NCBI GenBank assembly: GCA_021775955.1
Contig: JAJFGU010000020.1
Location: 124,001 to 188,000 of the forward strand
DNA length: 64,000 nt
Direction of reading: 5' to 3'
Source: Alphaproteobacteria bacterium
GTDB lineage: Bacteria; Pseudomonadota; Alphaproteobacteria; Micavibrionales; Micavibrionaceae
Of this stretch, positions 38,549-46,337 are shown one piece after another (position 1 is the stretch's first letter; every line of letters starts with the position of its first letter). A model generated the notes under the pieces. It did not search any database, had not been told where the DNA came from, and saw only the letters and a list, made by a program, of their open reading frames with translations. A program made the translations under genes and the position numbers.

Positions 38549-38863
38549 AACAGGCATTCTCATGATTTCCTGATAAGCCCCGATCAGACGATCACGAACG
38601 GCGACAACGGTCTGCAGCGTTAATTCAGCGGCTGTCACGGCGCCCACAACATCGGTCAGATCGGCCTCGCCGGTTACCGCCTTGGCGCTCATGGTTTCAC
38701 CGGTTTTTAAGGTGTCTATCGAATCTGCCGCTGTTTTCTTGAGAAAATCAGAAAAAGAAACGCCATCACCATCACCGCCGGAAATACCTCTGCTGCCTAT
38801 ATTGGAGGTATTGGTATAGGCATTGGCGACAATATTTGGATCTACAATTTTATCAATCGGCAT
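38546..38863 (-). CDS. fliE: Flagellar MS-ring/rod adaptor FliE
   Basis: 105 residues starting MPIDKIVDPN with AAGGAG upstream. The C-terminal part has the FliE pattern: SFSDFLKKTAADSIDTLKTGE, then AVTAAELTLQTVVAVRDRLIGAYQEIMRMPV. FliE joins the MS ring to the rod. The stop codon touches repeat R1. Confidence 0.94.
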   Translation of the reverse strand: MPIDKIVDPNIVANAYTNTSNIGSRGISGGDGDGVSFSDFLKKTAADSIDTLKTGETMSAKAVTGEADLTDVVGAVTAAELTLQTVVAVRDRLIGAYQEIMRMPV

Positions 38864-38895
38864 AAGAATACTCCTTAGCAATCACTATACATCTG

Positions 38896-39312
38896 TTAGC
38901 GCAATAAATCGATGGTTCTTAAAATCATCGAGCGCGCCTGCTCAATCATCCCCAGATTGGCCTCATAACTTCTTTGCGCCTCGCGGATATCCATGACCTC
39001 AATCAAGGTATTCACATTCGGCATCTTTACATAGCCGTTTTCATCAGCGCCTGGATGATCGGGCATGAATTTGGTCGGGAATGGCGTCTTATTATCCTGA
39101 GAGATATCATCAACCTCAACCAGCTTGACTCCAAGATTACGGTCCAGCTCATTCTTGAAGGTGATAATCTGGCGCGCATACGGGTCTTCATCCGGCGTTC
39201 CGGCGGCCGTATCGGCATTGGCCACGTTTTCCGTGATAACCCTGATTCTCTCGCCTTGCGCGCGCATGCCCATGGCGGAGATTTGCATTGCATTAAGAAG
39301 TTCCGAGCTCAT
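38896..39312 (-). CDS. flgC: Flagellar basal-body rod protein FlgC
   Basis: 138 residues. N-terminal rod motif MQISAMGMRAQGERIRVITENVANADTA (the ANADT version of the SxNxANxxT signature) and the C-terminal SYEANLGMIEQARSMILRTIDLLR helix. Proximal rod protein. Between flgB and fliE in one operon. Confidence 0.96.
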   Translation of the reverse strand: MSSELLNAMQISAMGMRAQGERIRVITENVANADTAAGTPDEDPYARQIITFKNELDRNLGVKLVEVDDISQDNKTPFPTKFMPDHPGADENGYVKMPNVNTLIEVMDIREAQRSYEANLGMIEQARSMILRTIDLLR

Positions 39313-39329
39313 AACCTGTTCCCCCTACT

Positions 39330-39746
39330 TTATCTATTTGCACCAAGAGCGATCTTAATCAGACCGATATTCTTCTGGTAAAGATTGGTCATTAAATTGT
39401 AATCGGCGACGGTGCGGCCTGAATTGATCAGCTGTTCTTCAACAATCACAGCATTGCCAGCCGGTGCCACTTCATAGGTTTCCTTTTGCTTTCGTGATTT
39501 TGCCTCCGGAACATCGCTTGGCGACGGCATATGATTGGCTTTGGTTGAATTAAGACTGACAGAATGCGCTGTTTGCTTGGTTACACCTTTGAGAACCTTG
39601 TTGAAATCAACCGGCACCAGGTCCTGCGGCCTGTAATTGGGTGTATCCGAATTGGATATATTTTGTGCGATAATGCGCTGGCGCTGGTTCAAAAAGTCCA
39701 TTTTTGCGCCTAACGCTTTAAAAAGAGCTATATTTTGTGTAGTCAT
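39330..39746 (-). CDS. flgB: Flagellar basal-body rod protein FlgB
   Basis: 138 residues. N-terminal LNQRQRIIAQNISNSDTPNYRPQDL is the rod signature and the C-terminus VADYNLMTNLYQKNIGLIKIAL is the matching helix. First gene of the leftward basal-body operon; a sigma-54-type promoter lies 42 bp upstream at 39788-39802. Confidence 0.96.
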   Translation of the reverse strand: MTTQNIALFKALGAKMDFLNQRQRIIAQNISNSDTPNYRPQDLVPVDFNKVLKGVTKQTAHSVSLNSTKANHMPSPSDVPEAKSRKQKETYEVAPAGNAVIVEEQLINSGRTVADYNLMTNLYQKNIGLIKIALGANR

Positions 39747-39787
39747 GGTTTGAACCTTGTTTTATTTACCCACCTACAGGGGTAAAT

Positions 39788-39802
39788 GCAGAAAGTGTGC
39801 CA
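39788..39802 (-). promoter_or_regulatory. Sigma-54 (-24/-12) promoter for the flgB operon
   Basis: On the minus strand it reads TGGCACACTTTCTGC, with GG and GC ten bases apart, close to TGGCAC-N5-TTGC. It ends directly before the start codon of the divergent flhX-like gene. The flgF promoter at 53068 shares TGGCACAC...CTGC. Confidence 0.75.
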
Positions 39803-40174
39803 ATGGTGGATAAATACGATAACAGCCCGGAAAATGAGGATGAGAAGAACATAACCCCCTCTAACATAAGGGAAATTCCAAAACGCCAGACCGCTGTCGC
39901 CCTCCAGGAAGGCGCCCATAGGAAGGATATTCCGCGTATTACCGCCGCCGGAAGGGGAAAAATTGCCGAGAAGATTCTGCAACTGGCTTTCGACAACGGA
40001 ATTAAGGTCCGCGAAGACGGCGAACTGGCGGAAATGCTGGCACAATTTGAGATTGATTCCCCCATCCCCAGCGAATCTTTCATGGCAGTGGCCGAAATAT
40101 TGTCCTATGTCTACCGCGCCAATGGAGCGCCAAACCCATTTGATACTGTGTTCAAAAGTGATATGGATGAATAA
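39803..40174 (+). CDS. FlhB C-terminal-domain-like protein (FlhX type)
   Basis: 123 residues (MVDKYDNSPENEDEKN...). After an acidic, disordered start, residues about 30-120 align by eye with the part of FlhB around and after its cleavage site (QTAVALQEGAHRKDIPRITAAGRGK against FSIALKYNPEEMEAPRCVAKG), including the final SFMAVAEILSYVYRAN. There are no membrane helices and no NPTH. Such stand-alone FlhB-C proteins (FlhX) can replace the FlhB C-terminus in other bacteria. Divergent from flgB. Confidence 0.82.
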   Translation: MVDKYDNSPENEDEKNITPSNIREIPKRQTAVALQEGAHRKDIPRITAAGRGKIAEKILQLAFDNGIKVREDGELAEMLAQFEIDSPIPSESFMAVAEILSYVYRANGAPNPFDTVFKSDMDE

Positions 40175-40185
40175 AGGGATTCTAT

Positions 40186-40461
40186 ATGAGTAATGAAGCA
40201 AAAAACGTAGAGGCTTTCGAGGCCAGATTTCAGGAATTAACCGCCTTTGTCGAAGAAGCCTTAGACACTGTTCAGAGCGATAGCATGCCCGATCTTGCCA
40301 ATCTTGAAGACCGCGTTTCCGGCCTGTGCCAGGACATCGAAACCGCCGATGAAGACACCGCCGCCAAGGTCCAGCCTTTAATGGCGGAAATGATCGGCAA
40401 GCTTGATACGCTGGCTCAAGCTCTGAACGATTATAAAGAGAAAGCCCAGGGCAGCGACTAA
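40186..40461 (+). CDS. Hypothetical helical protein in flagellar operon
   Basis: 91 residues, entirely predicted helical and acidic (FQELTAFVEEALDTVQSD ... IGKLDTLAQALNDYKEKAQ). The size and helix pattern resemble small export chaperones, but I cannot assign a family. It lies 11 bp after the flhX-like gene; its stop codon TAA overlaps the first base of element R2. Confidence 0.6.
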   Translation: MSNEAKNVEAFEARFQELTAFVEEALDTVQSDSMPDLANLEDRVSGLCQDIETADEDTAAKVQPLMAEMIGKLDTLAQALNDYKEKAQGSD

Positions 40462-40732
40462 GGGCCCAAACCCCCAATTTTTATACAATTCTGTGACAAA
40501 ATAAAAAGAAAGGAGCAAGCTTTGACAATGAATGGACATGCCAAAGCATATTCGAATTGGCAAAACGCCGCTAATTTCTTTTTATTTTGTCACCCTTCGG
40601 GCGCTGCAAATTTTTGTGTCTGCTTGCTCAAAGGGCTTGACCGTAGCTTCGGCTATGCCTTGCGCCCTTTTCACAAACATCCATCAAAAATTTGCTGGCG
40701 CAGAATGGATAAAAATTGGGGGTTTGGGCCCT
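40461..40732 (+). repeat. Structured element R2, copy a (272 bp)
   Basis: The 24-bp ends 40461-40484 and 40709-40732 are perfectly complementary. Nested inside: 19-bp helix P2 (40493-40511 with 40575-40593), a CCC-TTCG-GGG hairpin at about 40593-40602, helix P5 GCAAATTTTTG (40606-40616 with 40685-40695), helix P6 AAAGGGC / GCCCTTT (40630-40636 with 40664-40670) and a TAGC-ttcg-GCTA tip (40644-40655). The 40512-40574 core is almost identical to copy b (47869-48175, opposite strand). Many stem positions differ between copies with both sides changed to keep pairing. It ends 2 bp before the fliO ATG. Confidence 0.92.
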
Positions 40733-40734
40733 AA

Positions 40735-41046
40735 ATGGAAGCCGAAATCCCGCAACTTTTACGCCTCGTCGCAGCCCTTGCCTTTGTGCTCGCATTAATG
40801 GGCGGGCTGGCTTTGCTCCTGAAACGCCTCGGCTTATCCACAAATATCACTCCCGCTTCCGACAAGCGCCGGATTAAGGTGATTGAAGCCCTCACGCTCG
40901 ACGCAAGGCGCAAAGCGGTTATCCTGCAACGCGATGACAAACAACATCTTGTCATTTTGGGACCAAACAGCGAAACTGTCGTTGAAACCGACATCAAGCC
41001 AGCGAAAAAGACAAATGACCAATCCTCCAAAAAAGGCCGGACATAA
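40735..41046 (+). CDS. fliO: Flagellar export protein FliO
   Basis: 103 residues. One N-terminal transmembrane helix (LLRLVAALAFVLALMGGLALLL), then RRIKVIEALTLDARRKAVILQRDDKQHLVILGP, the FliO beta-domain signature. It helps assemble FliP. No free Shine-Dalgarno exists: the 24 bases before the start are the terminal helix strand of element R2. It overlaps fliP by 32 bp. Confidence 0.9.
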   Translation: MEAEIPQLLRLVAALAFVLALMGGLALLLKRLGLSTNITPASDKRRIKVIEALTLDARRKAVILQRDDKQHLVILGPNSETVVETDIKPAKKTNDQSSKKGRT

Positions 41047-41830
41047 GACCTTCGTGAAAGCCTGCCTGGCGCTCAGTTTTGCCGGGTTTGTCACGCTGTG
41101 CATCCTCGCCGGGCACGAAGCTTTGGCGCAAAACATCTCGATTGATCTCGGCGCCGAAGGCGACGGCACGGTTTCGGGCCGCGTGATTCAGCTGGTCGCG
41201 CTGCTCACGATTCTTTCGCTGGCCCCAAGCATCCTGATCATGATGACCAGCTTCACGCGGATCATTGTGGTGCTTTCGTTTCTTAGAACCGCGATCGGTA
41301 TCCAGCAAACACCGCCCAATACAGTGATGATTTCGCTGGCGCTGTTTTTGACCTTTTTCATCATGGCACCGACGTTCAGGGCCACTTATGAAACCGCCCT
41401 TCTGCCGCTGATCAATGAAGAGATTGACGAATTCCAGGCTTTTGAGAGAGGTATTGAGCCGTTCAAAACCTTCATGCTCAAACATGTGCGCGAACAGGAT
41501 CTGGCCTTGTTTTCGGATCTGAGCCAGGAAGGCCCGTTTGAAAGCCCGGCTGCCGTACCACTGCAGATCATCATTCCCTCTTTCATGATATCCGAGCTGC
41601 GCCGCGCCTTTGAGATCGGCTTTATGCTGTTTTTGCCCTTCCTGATTATCGACCTGGTGACCGCCTCGATCCTGATGTCGATGGGGATGATGATGCTGCC
41701 GCCCGTAACCATTTCCCTGCCGTTCAAAATCATCTTTTTCGTGCTGGTCGATGGCTGGTATCTGGTGGCCGGATCGCTGATCCAGGGCTTTGAAGTTGTC
41801 CCGCCGCTCGGTCCGGGGCCTGTGCCGTAA
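41015..41830 (+). CDS. fliP: Flagellar export gate protein FliP
   Basis: 271 residues from the ATG at 41015 (MTNPPKKAGHKTFV). A cleavable signal peptide ends at HEALA, then the strongly conserved LLTILSLAPSILIMMTSFTRIIVVLSFLR, QQTPPNTVMISLALFLTFF, and near the C-terminus MGMMMLPPVTISLPFKIIFFVLVDGW. Core of the FliPQR export channel. Last gene of the rightward flhX-like/fliO/fliP group. Confidence 0.96.
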   Translation: MTNPPKKAGHKTFVKACLALSFAGFVTLCILAGHEALAQNISIDLGAEGDGTVSGRVIQLVALLTILSLAPSILIMMTSFTRIIVVLSFLRTAIGIQQTPPNTVMISLALFLTFFIMAPTFRATYETALLPLINEEIDEFQAFERGIEPFKTFMLKHVREQDLALFSDLSQEGPFESPAAVPLQIIIPSFMISELRRAFEIGFMLFLPFLIIDLVTASILMSMGMMMLPPVTISLPFKIIFFVLVDGWYLVAGSLIQGFEVVPPLGPGPVP

Positions 41831-41952
41831 GGCCTTGAATAAAAAGGAAAAAGCCCGGGTTATCCATTTCGTTTTGCCAGATTTTTTGAAACTCTGCCAA
41901 GCCATTGTTTTAAAAGCATAAACCTGCATTCCTCTGTCCGTTTTCAAATTTT

Positions 41953-42123
41953 TCACTTTTTCTTCCGTACTATGTCTCCTTTACAGTCTGTTCCACGGAA
42001 AACGGGTTTCCGTATTGTCTTCTGGTTTGCATAACGCTGCCCAGAGCTGCGCCTATAAAAGCTGGATTGCCGCGCTCTCTTCGTTCGCTCGCAATGACGG
42101 TGTTTTTGACTGCTTTTGTTCAT
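41953..42123 (-). pseudogene. Short basic reading frame driven by the twin promoter, interrupted by a REP
   Basis: A 56-residue frame starts MNKSSQKHRH seven bases after the -10 box at 42130. Its first codons resemble the hemF leader frame (ATGAA...AGTCAAAAA). From about the eighth codon it reads through the REP at 42064-42100 (CERTKRARQSS, a REP-encoded peptide type), then continues as a Lys/Arg-rich chain. I take it as the broken remnant of a small gene. The rest of the 41831-42254 gap has no other gene. Confidence 0.35.
42064..42100. repeat. REP-like palindrome (GGATTGCCGCG...CGCAATGACGG family)
   Basis: GGATTGCCGCG and CGCAATGACGG flank short GCGC / CGCTCG-type arms. This is the well-known REP class whose usual form reads GGATTGCC...GGCAATGAC in many proteobacteria. 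It is distinct from the GTCATCCC repeats at 2473 and 9429. Single copy in the window. Confidence 0.65.
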
Positions 42124-42129
42124 AGGTAA

Positions 42130-42158
42130 ATTATAGGAAATATATCCTGTTTTGTCAA
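42130..42158 (-). promoter_or_regulatory. Twin of the hemF promoter/operator, pointing leftward
   Basis: On the minus strand: TTGACA (42153-42158), a 17-bp spacer, TATAAT (42130-42135). The spacer holds AGGA-N6-TCCT, the same dyad in the same place as at 15640-15668. It drives the interrupted short frame at 41953-42123 and points toward the 3' end of fliP, so it could also give antisense RNA. Confidence 0.7.
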
Positions 42159-42254
42159 GGTTTCAAAGTATAAAAAGCCCTAACGATTTATTTTGTAAAA
42201 TACCCCCAAATTTGATAGAGTTATTTTACCTAATAAATAACGGAGGTAACAATT

Positions 42255-43181
42255 ATGCTGACTACTATGCGCCAAGGTCTTGCCAACAGTTTTATGCTTG
42301 TTGGCCGTGGGTCTTACAACATATTAAGGCAACAAAAAAGGTCAGATAGTGTTGGCAGTATGATGTTACGCACCTTTAACTTCTTTGGCACTCAAGCCGC
42401 TTTCGGGATGGCAAACCTACTAGATACTGCAGGAACAATAAAAAGTAAATTTGGACAGGCCAGAACCGATGAATTACACCAAGCTGCTGTCAAACGAATT
42501 ATAGGTGCTGAATATAATTATTTTTCACGCGAGCACGTTCACTCCTATGACCGGGGCTCAAAAAACGAGTTTTGGGGCCTTCATTTTTCAGCAGAGGAAT
42601 TAGATGCCTATATAGACGAAAATTTTGCTGAAATATGGCGAGATGCACAAATCACTTATTTCCCTGGCAACCCTGCGTATGCAAACCGCAAAGGTTTAAT
42701 TCATGTCATGGCCAACCATGCCGTTCGCAGCGCAAAAGATCATACCAATGGCTATGAGATTTCTGAAATAGTAAGTGGGCTGATGCAAGAACCCAATCCC
42801 ATGAACATTTCAACACATGAGGTGCTTAAGGAAGCGAAAGTTATCAGCCAGGAAAAAACTGATGCGCTTAAAAGCCTAGCTTTCAAAGCCATTTTTGATT
42901 ACGGCCATATAAATCTAAACAATCTTAGCTATGATCAGATACTAGAGGAAATGAAAGGAACCTGCGCTCATGAATATGTATCCAATAGATATGGTTTTAC
43001 GCAGGAAGAAATTTTGGATTATGCTATAGCGAATGCAGAACAGATAACAGAATATTATTTCCACCCGCTTAGCAATATTCAAAGACAAGAGACAATTGCA
43101 AATATGAAGAGACTGCTGCAGCCGCAAAGAGGAGTCCACGATTCCTTAGGAGAAGATGACCCCAAAATGCACTATATTTAA
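42255..43181 (+). CDS. Hypothetical protein, AT-rich orphan inside the flagellar region
   Basis: 308 residues; GGAGG precedes the ATG. Mostly helical, no signal peptide, no membrane span. The N-terminus (MLTTMRQGLANSFMLVGRG) is amphipathic; later segments include YNYFSREHVHSYDRGSKNEFW, FSAEELDAYIDENFAEIW and MANHAVRSAKDHTNGY. No family recognised. The gene is visibly more AT-rich than its flagellar neighbours, suggesting horizontal acquisition. It converges on the AMIN/TPR-like gene with a 4-bp overlap. Confidence 0.65.
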   Translation: MLTTMRQGLANSFMLVGRGSYNILRQQKRSDSVGSMMLRTFNFFGTQAAFGMANLLDTAGTIKSKFGQARTDELHQAAVKRIIGAEYNYFSREHVHSYDRGSKNEFWGLHFSAEELDAYIDENFAEIWRDAQITYFPGNPAYANRKGLIHVMANHAVRSAKDHTNGYEISEIVSGLMQEPNPMNISTHEVLKEAKVISQEKTDALKSLAFKAIFDYGHINLNNLSYDQILEEMKGTCAHEYVSNRYGFTQEEILDYAIANAEQITEYYFHPLSNIQRQETIANMKRLLQPQRGVHDSLGEDDPKMHYI

Positions 43182-46100
43182 TTCACCGGCGCTTGCGTGC
43201 CGCGGTAGGAATTGAGGAACCCCTCGAACATATCAACCTCGGACACAATATTCAAAAGCGTATCACGATCGGCCAGCGCGGCATTCTGGCGCGGGCGGGT
43301 GACAACTTCGAACAGCCGCGTTTTGTCCGTCTGGGTCATGGCTTCGGCATATTTTTCACGCATATTGGCCAAAGAAATCCTGTCGCTCGCCAGATTAAGG
43401 GCTATGGCGCGGTGGAGAATAAAGGTCGTATCTTCCTCTTTCAAAGGTCGGGTCAGGGAAATATCCCGGTCCAAAATGACATCCCCCAAAGCTTCGGCCG
43501 CATCATCCCAATACCCCGCCTTCCAGGCAATATCGGCGCGCAGACGATTAACGTCCGGCGTCAGCTCCATGTCATTTAAAATCGCCAGCGCCTGATCCGG
43601 TTTTTTGTTTTGCGAATAGGCGCGGGCGCGCAGCAAGGAAACCTCATGGAAACGCGGCGGCGTGGCAATATCTTCGGGCAAGGCCCTGAGCAAAGCGCTC
43701 GTCTTGTCCAGCGCAACAACGGCCTTATCCGGCTCGCGTCCCAGCAGGCGGATCGCCGCCAGACGCACCGCAACGCGCGCCGCTTCATCGCCCTCCAGAC
43801 GGTGCTCCACCTGGTGCTCGAGCATATCCCCGGCGCGATCCAGCAAATCCGCCTGCACCAGACGCTCGGCCAGCATCTCCACCACCTTGTCGCCAGTATC
43901 CCCGGTCGGTGTTAATTCGCTGAATTGTTCATACAAGGCAACGGCATCAAGCGGCGAGACATCGTTGAGCTTCGGACCGATATAAAGATCGGTAAAGGCA
44001 TGGGTCATTTCTTCGGTGATACGGCGGCCCAGCCGGGTCCCGGCAGAAAAAGCCGTGGCCTCGCGCATCACGTTCAGCCCCTTCACATAGTCGCCGCCAT
44101 CGAAATAGGTGCGGCCCAGCCAGTAGCTGATCGCTGCCTCGAGCTGATCACCGCGCCAGGCATAACGCAGCCGCTCGAGATTATCGATGGCCTTGTCGTG
44201 GCTTAAGTCTTCTTCCTCCATCAACAATCTTGTGAGTGCCAGCCCCGCCTTGGCGCGGTAGAGATCATCCTCGCCTTTGGTCAAAGGCTCCCAGAGCTTT
44301 TTGGTTTCATCGATGAGCCCGGCCTGCCGCGCTGCCTCGCCTTTAAGATATTGCAAAGACGCCTGGAATGGCGGGGCCAGATGCTCTTTGTCTTCCTCAG
44401 CCATGGTCAACAAATCCTCACCCATGTCGATATTGCCGGCGCGCAGGGCCACCTCCGCCAAAACCAAAGCGAGCCGCCCCCTGATCCCAACCGGATATTC
44501 ATAGAGCGCATCCAGATCAGAGGGCATCACCTGATAGGCCTGCTGCCAGTCACTGAGGTCAGCCAGCGCATAAGCGCGCCAGTAATTGACCTCTTCGAAC
44601 GGCTTCAGGGAATCGATCGACAAATCACGAAAGGCGGCTTCGCTGTTCCACGCGATAACATGCGCCGCGCCGCGTAAAGCCAGAAAGTCCGGATTTGACT
44701 CAAGCTCAGGCAATTCGATATGGGCAAACTTTGCAAACCCCAAAGCTTCGGCGCCGCGGCCATTGGCCAGATACATCCGCGCCAGTGTCAGAAGGTTTTC
44801 AACCTTCTCCCCTTCCGGCAAAGTCCCTATCTCGGAAAGAATAATATTTTCATTCTGGTTGAGCACCTCAGCGCCGCCCATCTGCCATTCGGCCAGAGAA
44901 AAGATGCGCGGTGCCGGCTTTTTCTGCTCCCCGTCTGGTCCACCAGAGTGAATTTTCCGGTTCCTTGCCTGGGCCAACCGATGCTCCGGCATCAACGCCA
45001 GCCCGCCGGGCCGTGAAATCTCTACGCCCTCTTCAATAATTTTGATCTGCAAGTCATCCACCTTGGGCCGGATCACAAGGCCGATATGCGTTCTAAAAGT
45101 TTCGAAATCGACAAATTTACGCACCGGACCGGAAAAATCTTTCGACGTGCCGGTGGTTATAACCTTTAACGTCGTCCCGGAAACCGGATCCTTGAAATCA
45201 AGAATTTTCCCGGGCTCCTTAAGCGGCCAGATGATGGTACCGCCGCGCACTTCGTCCATACGCAGAAACTCGCGGATTGGTTCAACCGGGTGTTTTTTGT
45301 CAACGTCCGAAGACACAACAACGCGCCAAAGCAGGCCGCCGCCCTGCCCGCGCGCCTCAGCACCGTCGGGCACTTTTGTGGCATAGGCCTTGGCACCCTC
45401 TCCGAGCTGCCCTTCCTTAAATTCCGGAAAAAGTTCCGGGTTGGGGCCGCTGATCTGGGGTTTTAGATAAAACTCATCCTTATCGGTAATAATCCATAAA
45501 TCGCCATAACTTTCAAACGCGGCCACCCCGACATTTTTTGTCGAGGTGATGGTAATCACATGGGCCGGAATATCGGATTCATTGGCGGCCATCAGCGCCG
45601 TTTGTAAATTCGGAGAGCCCAGCTTATCAAGCTGCTCCTTTGCCACCGCCTCCACCGGCAAAGGCTCTTTATGCTCTGCCGGTTTATGCTCAGTTTTTTC
45701 TTCCGGCTTCTTGTCTGTTTTCGGTGCCGGCTCTTTTGGCTTGGGAGCAGCCGCTACTTTTTTCTTCGCCTCTTTCTTCACTTCTTTTTTTGGCTGCTGC
45801 TTTGACTCTTTCTTTTTCGACGCCATCACTTTGGGCTTGCCGCTCTTGGGCTTTCCGCTGGGCGGGTCATAAATATCGATCACCAGCCGGTCACCGGCGT
45901 AAAAATTACGGGTGCGGCTGTCCTTCGGTATATCAAGGGACAGCTTGAGCGGTGATTCGGATAAAACCTCAAGCCCAAGAATATTGGAAACATCATCGAT
46001 ATTGGCGGTTTTTAACGAGGCACCTTTTTCAAAGGACACCATGAGCTTGCCTTTGGTCGACGATGTGACCGTATAGGGAACGCGAGTGTTCCAGTCGAAC

Positions 46101-46216
46101 ACAACGCGCGAATAACCCTCATGCTCGCCACTGCGCATGCGCAGCTGTTCCTGCGCCAAAGCAAGCTGCAGCGGCAAAACCATAAGACATAAAACTAGAA
46201 TGAAGATGCGGCTCAT
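43178..46216 (-). CDS. Secreted AMIN-like / Lys-rich / TPR-like protein of the motility block
   Basis: 1012 residues from the ATG at 46216 (MSRIFILVLCLMVLPLQLALA signal peptide). Residues about 25-120 resemble an AMIN domain (YSRVVFDWNTRVPYTV, FYAGDRLVIDIYDPP). About 130-200 is a Lys/Pro/Glu-rich linker. The rest is a long alpha-helical repeat region with TPR-like spacing (for example LALARMYLANGRGAEALGFAKFAHIELPE-type repeats). AMIN domains bind periplasmic envelope components. It lies downstream of two motB-like genes on the same strand, so a periplasmic role in motor anchoring is inference. The start at 46285 is possible but would place a non-signal stretch first. Confidence 0.75.
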   Translation of the reverse strand: MSRIFILVLCLMVLPLQLALAQEQLRMRSGEHEGYSRVVFDWNTRVPYTVTSSTKGKLMVSFEKGASLKTANIDDVSNILGLEVLSESPLKLSLDIPKDSRTRNFYAGDRLVIDIYDPPSGKPKSGKPKVMASKKKESKQQPKKEVKKEAKKKVAAAPKPKEPAPKTDKKPEEKTEHKPAEHKEPLPVEAVAKEQLDKLGSPNLQTALMAANESDIPAHVITITSTKNVGVAAFESYGDLWIITDKDEFYLKPQISGPNPELFPEFKEGQLGEGAKAYATKVPDGAEARGQGGGLLWRVVVSSDVDKKHPVEPIREFLRMDEVRGGTIIWPLKEPGKILDFKDPVSGTTLKVITTGTSKDFSGPVRKFVDFETFRTHIGLVIRPKVDDLQIKIIEEGVEISRPGGLALMPEHRLAQARNRKIHSGGPDGEQKKPAPRIFSLAEWQMGGAEVLNQNENIILSEIGTLPEGEKVENLLTLARMYLANGRGAEALGFAKFAHIELPELESNPDFLALRGAAHVIAWNSEAAFRDLSIDSLKPFEEVNYWRAYALADLSDWQQAYQVMPSDLDALYEYPVGIRGRLALVLAEVALRAGNIDMGEDLLTMAEEDKEHLAPPFQASLQYLKGEAARQAGLIDETKKLWEPLTKGEDDLYRAKAGLALTRLLMEEEDLSHDKAIDNLERLRYAWRGDQLEAAISYWLGRTYFDGGDYVKGLNVMREATAFSAGTRLGRRITEEMTHAFTDLYIGPKLNDVSPLDAVALYEQFSELTPTGDTGDKVVEMLAERLVQADLLDRAGDMLEHQVEHRLEGDEAARVAVRLAAIRLLGREPDKAVVALDKTSALLRALPEDIATPPRFHEVSLLRARAYSQNKKPDQALAILNDMELTPDVNRLRADIAWKAGYWDDAAEALGDVILDRDISLTRPLKEEDTTFILHRAIALNLASDRISLANMREKYAEAMTQTDKTRLFEVVTRPRQNAALADRDTLLNIVSEVDMFEGFLNSYRGTQAPVN

Positions 46217-46337
46217 AATGACTACAGAATAATGGGTTTTATAACTTTTCGCCAGAGCTCGCATTCGGTTTATACCGGGGGACACACACTTTAGATTCGG
46301 AAGAACAGGATAAATTAAGCGCTCATGCCGCCCTTTT

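Noticed and set aside
40456-40738. Target-site duplication at R2 (TAA on both sides of copy a)
   Set aside because: Copy b shows no matching duplication, so insertion by a classical transposase is not supported.
40528-40798. Open frames inside R2 copy a (starting MDMPKHIRIG and MTMNGHAKAY)
   Set aside because: The two copies differ by an indel at the start codon and switch frames in the middle, while helices are preserved; the frames are by-products of the structured element.
40994-41956. 320-codon frame antisense to fliP
   Set aside because: Shadow of fliP codon bias; His/Arg/Gln-rich composition is not that of a real protein.
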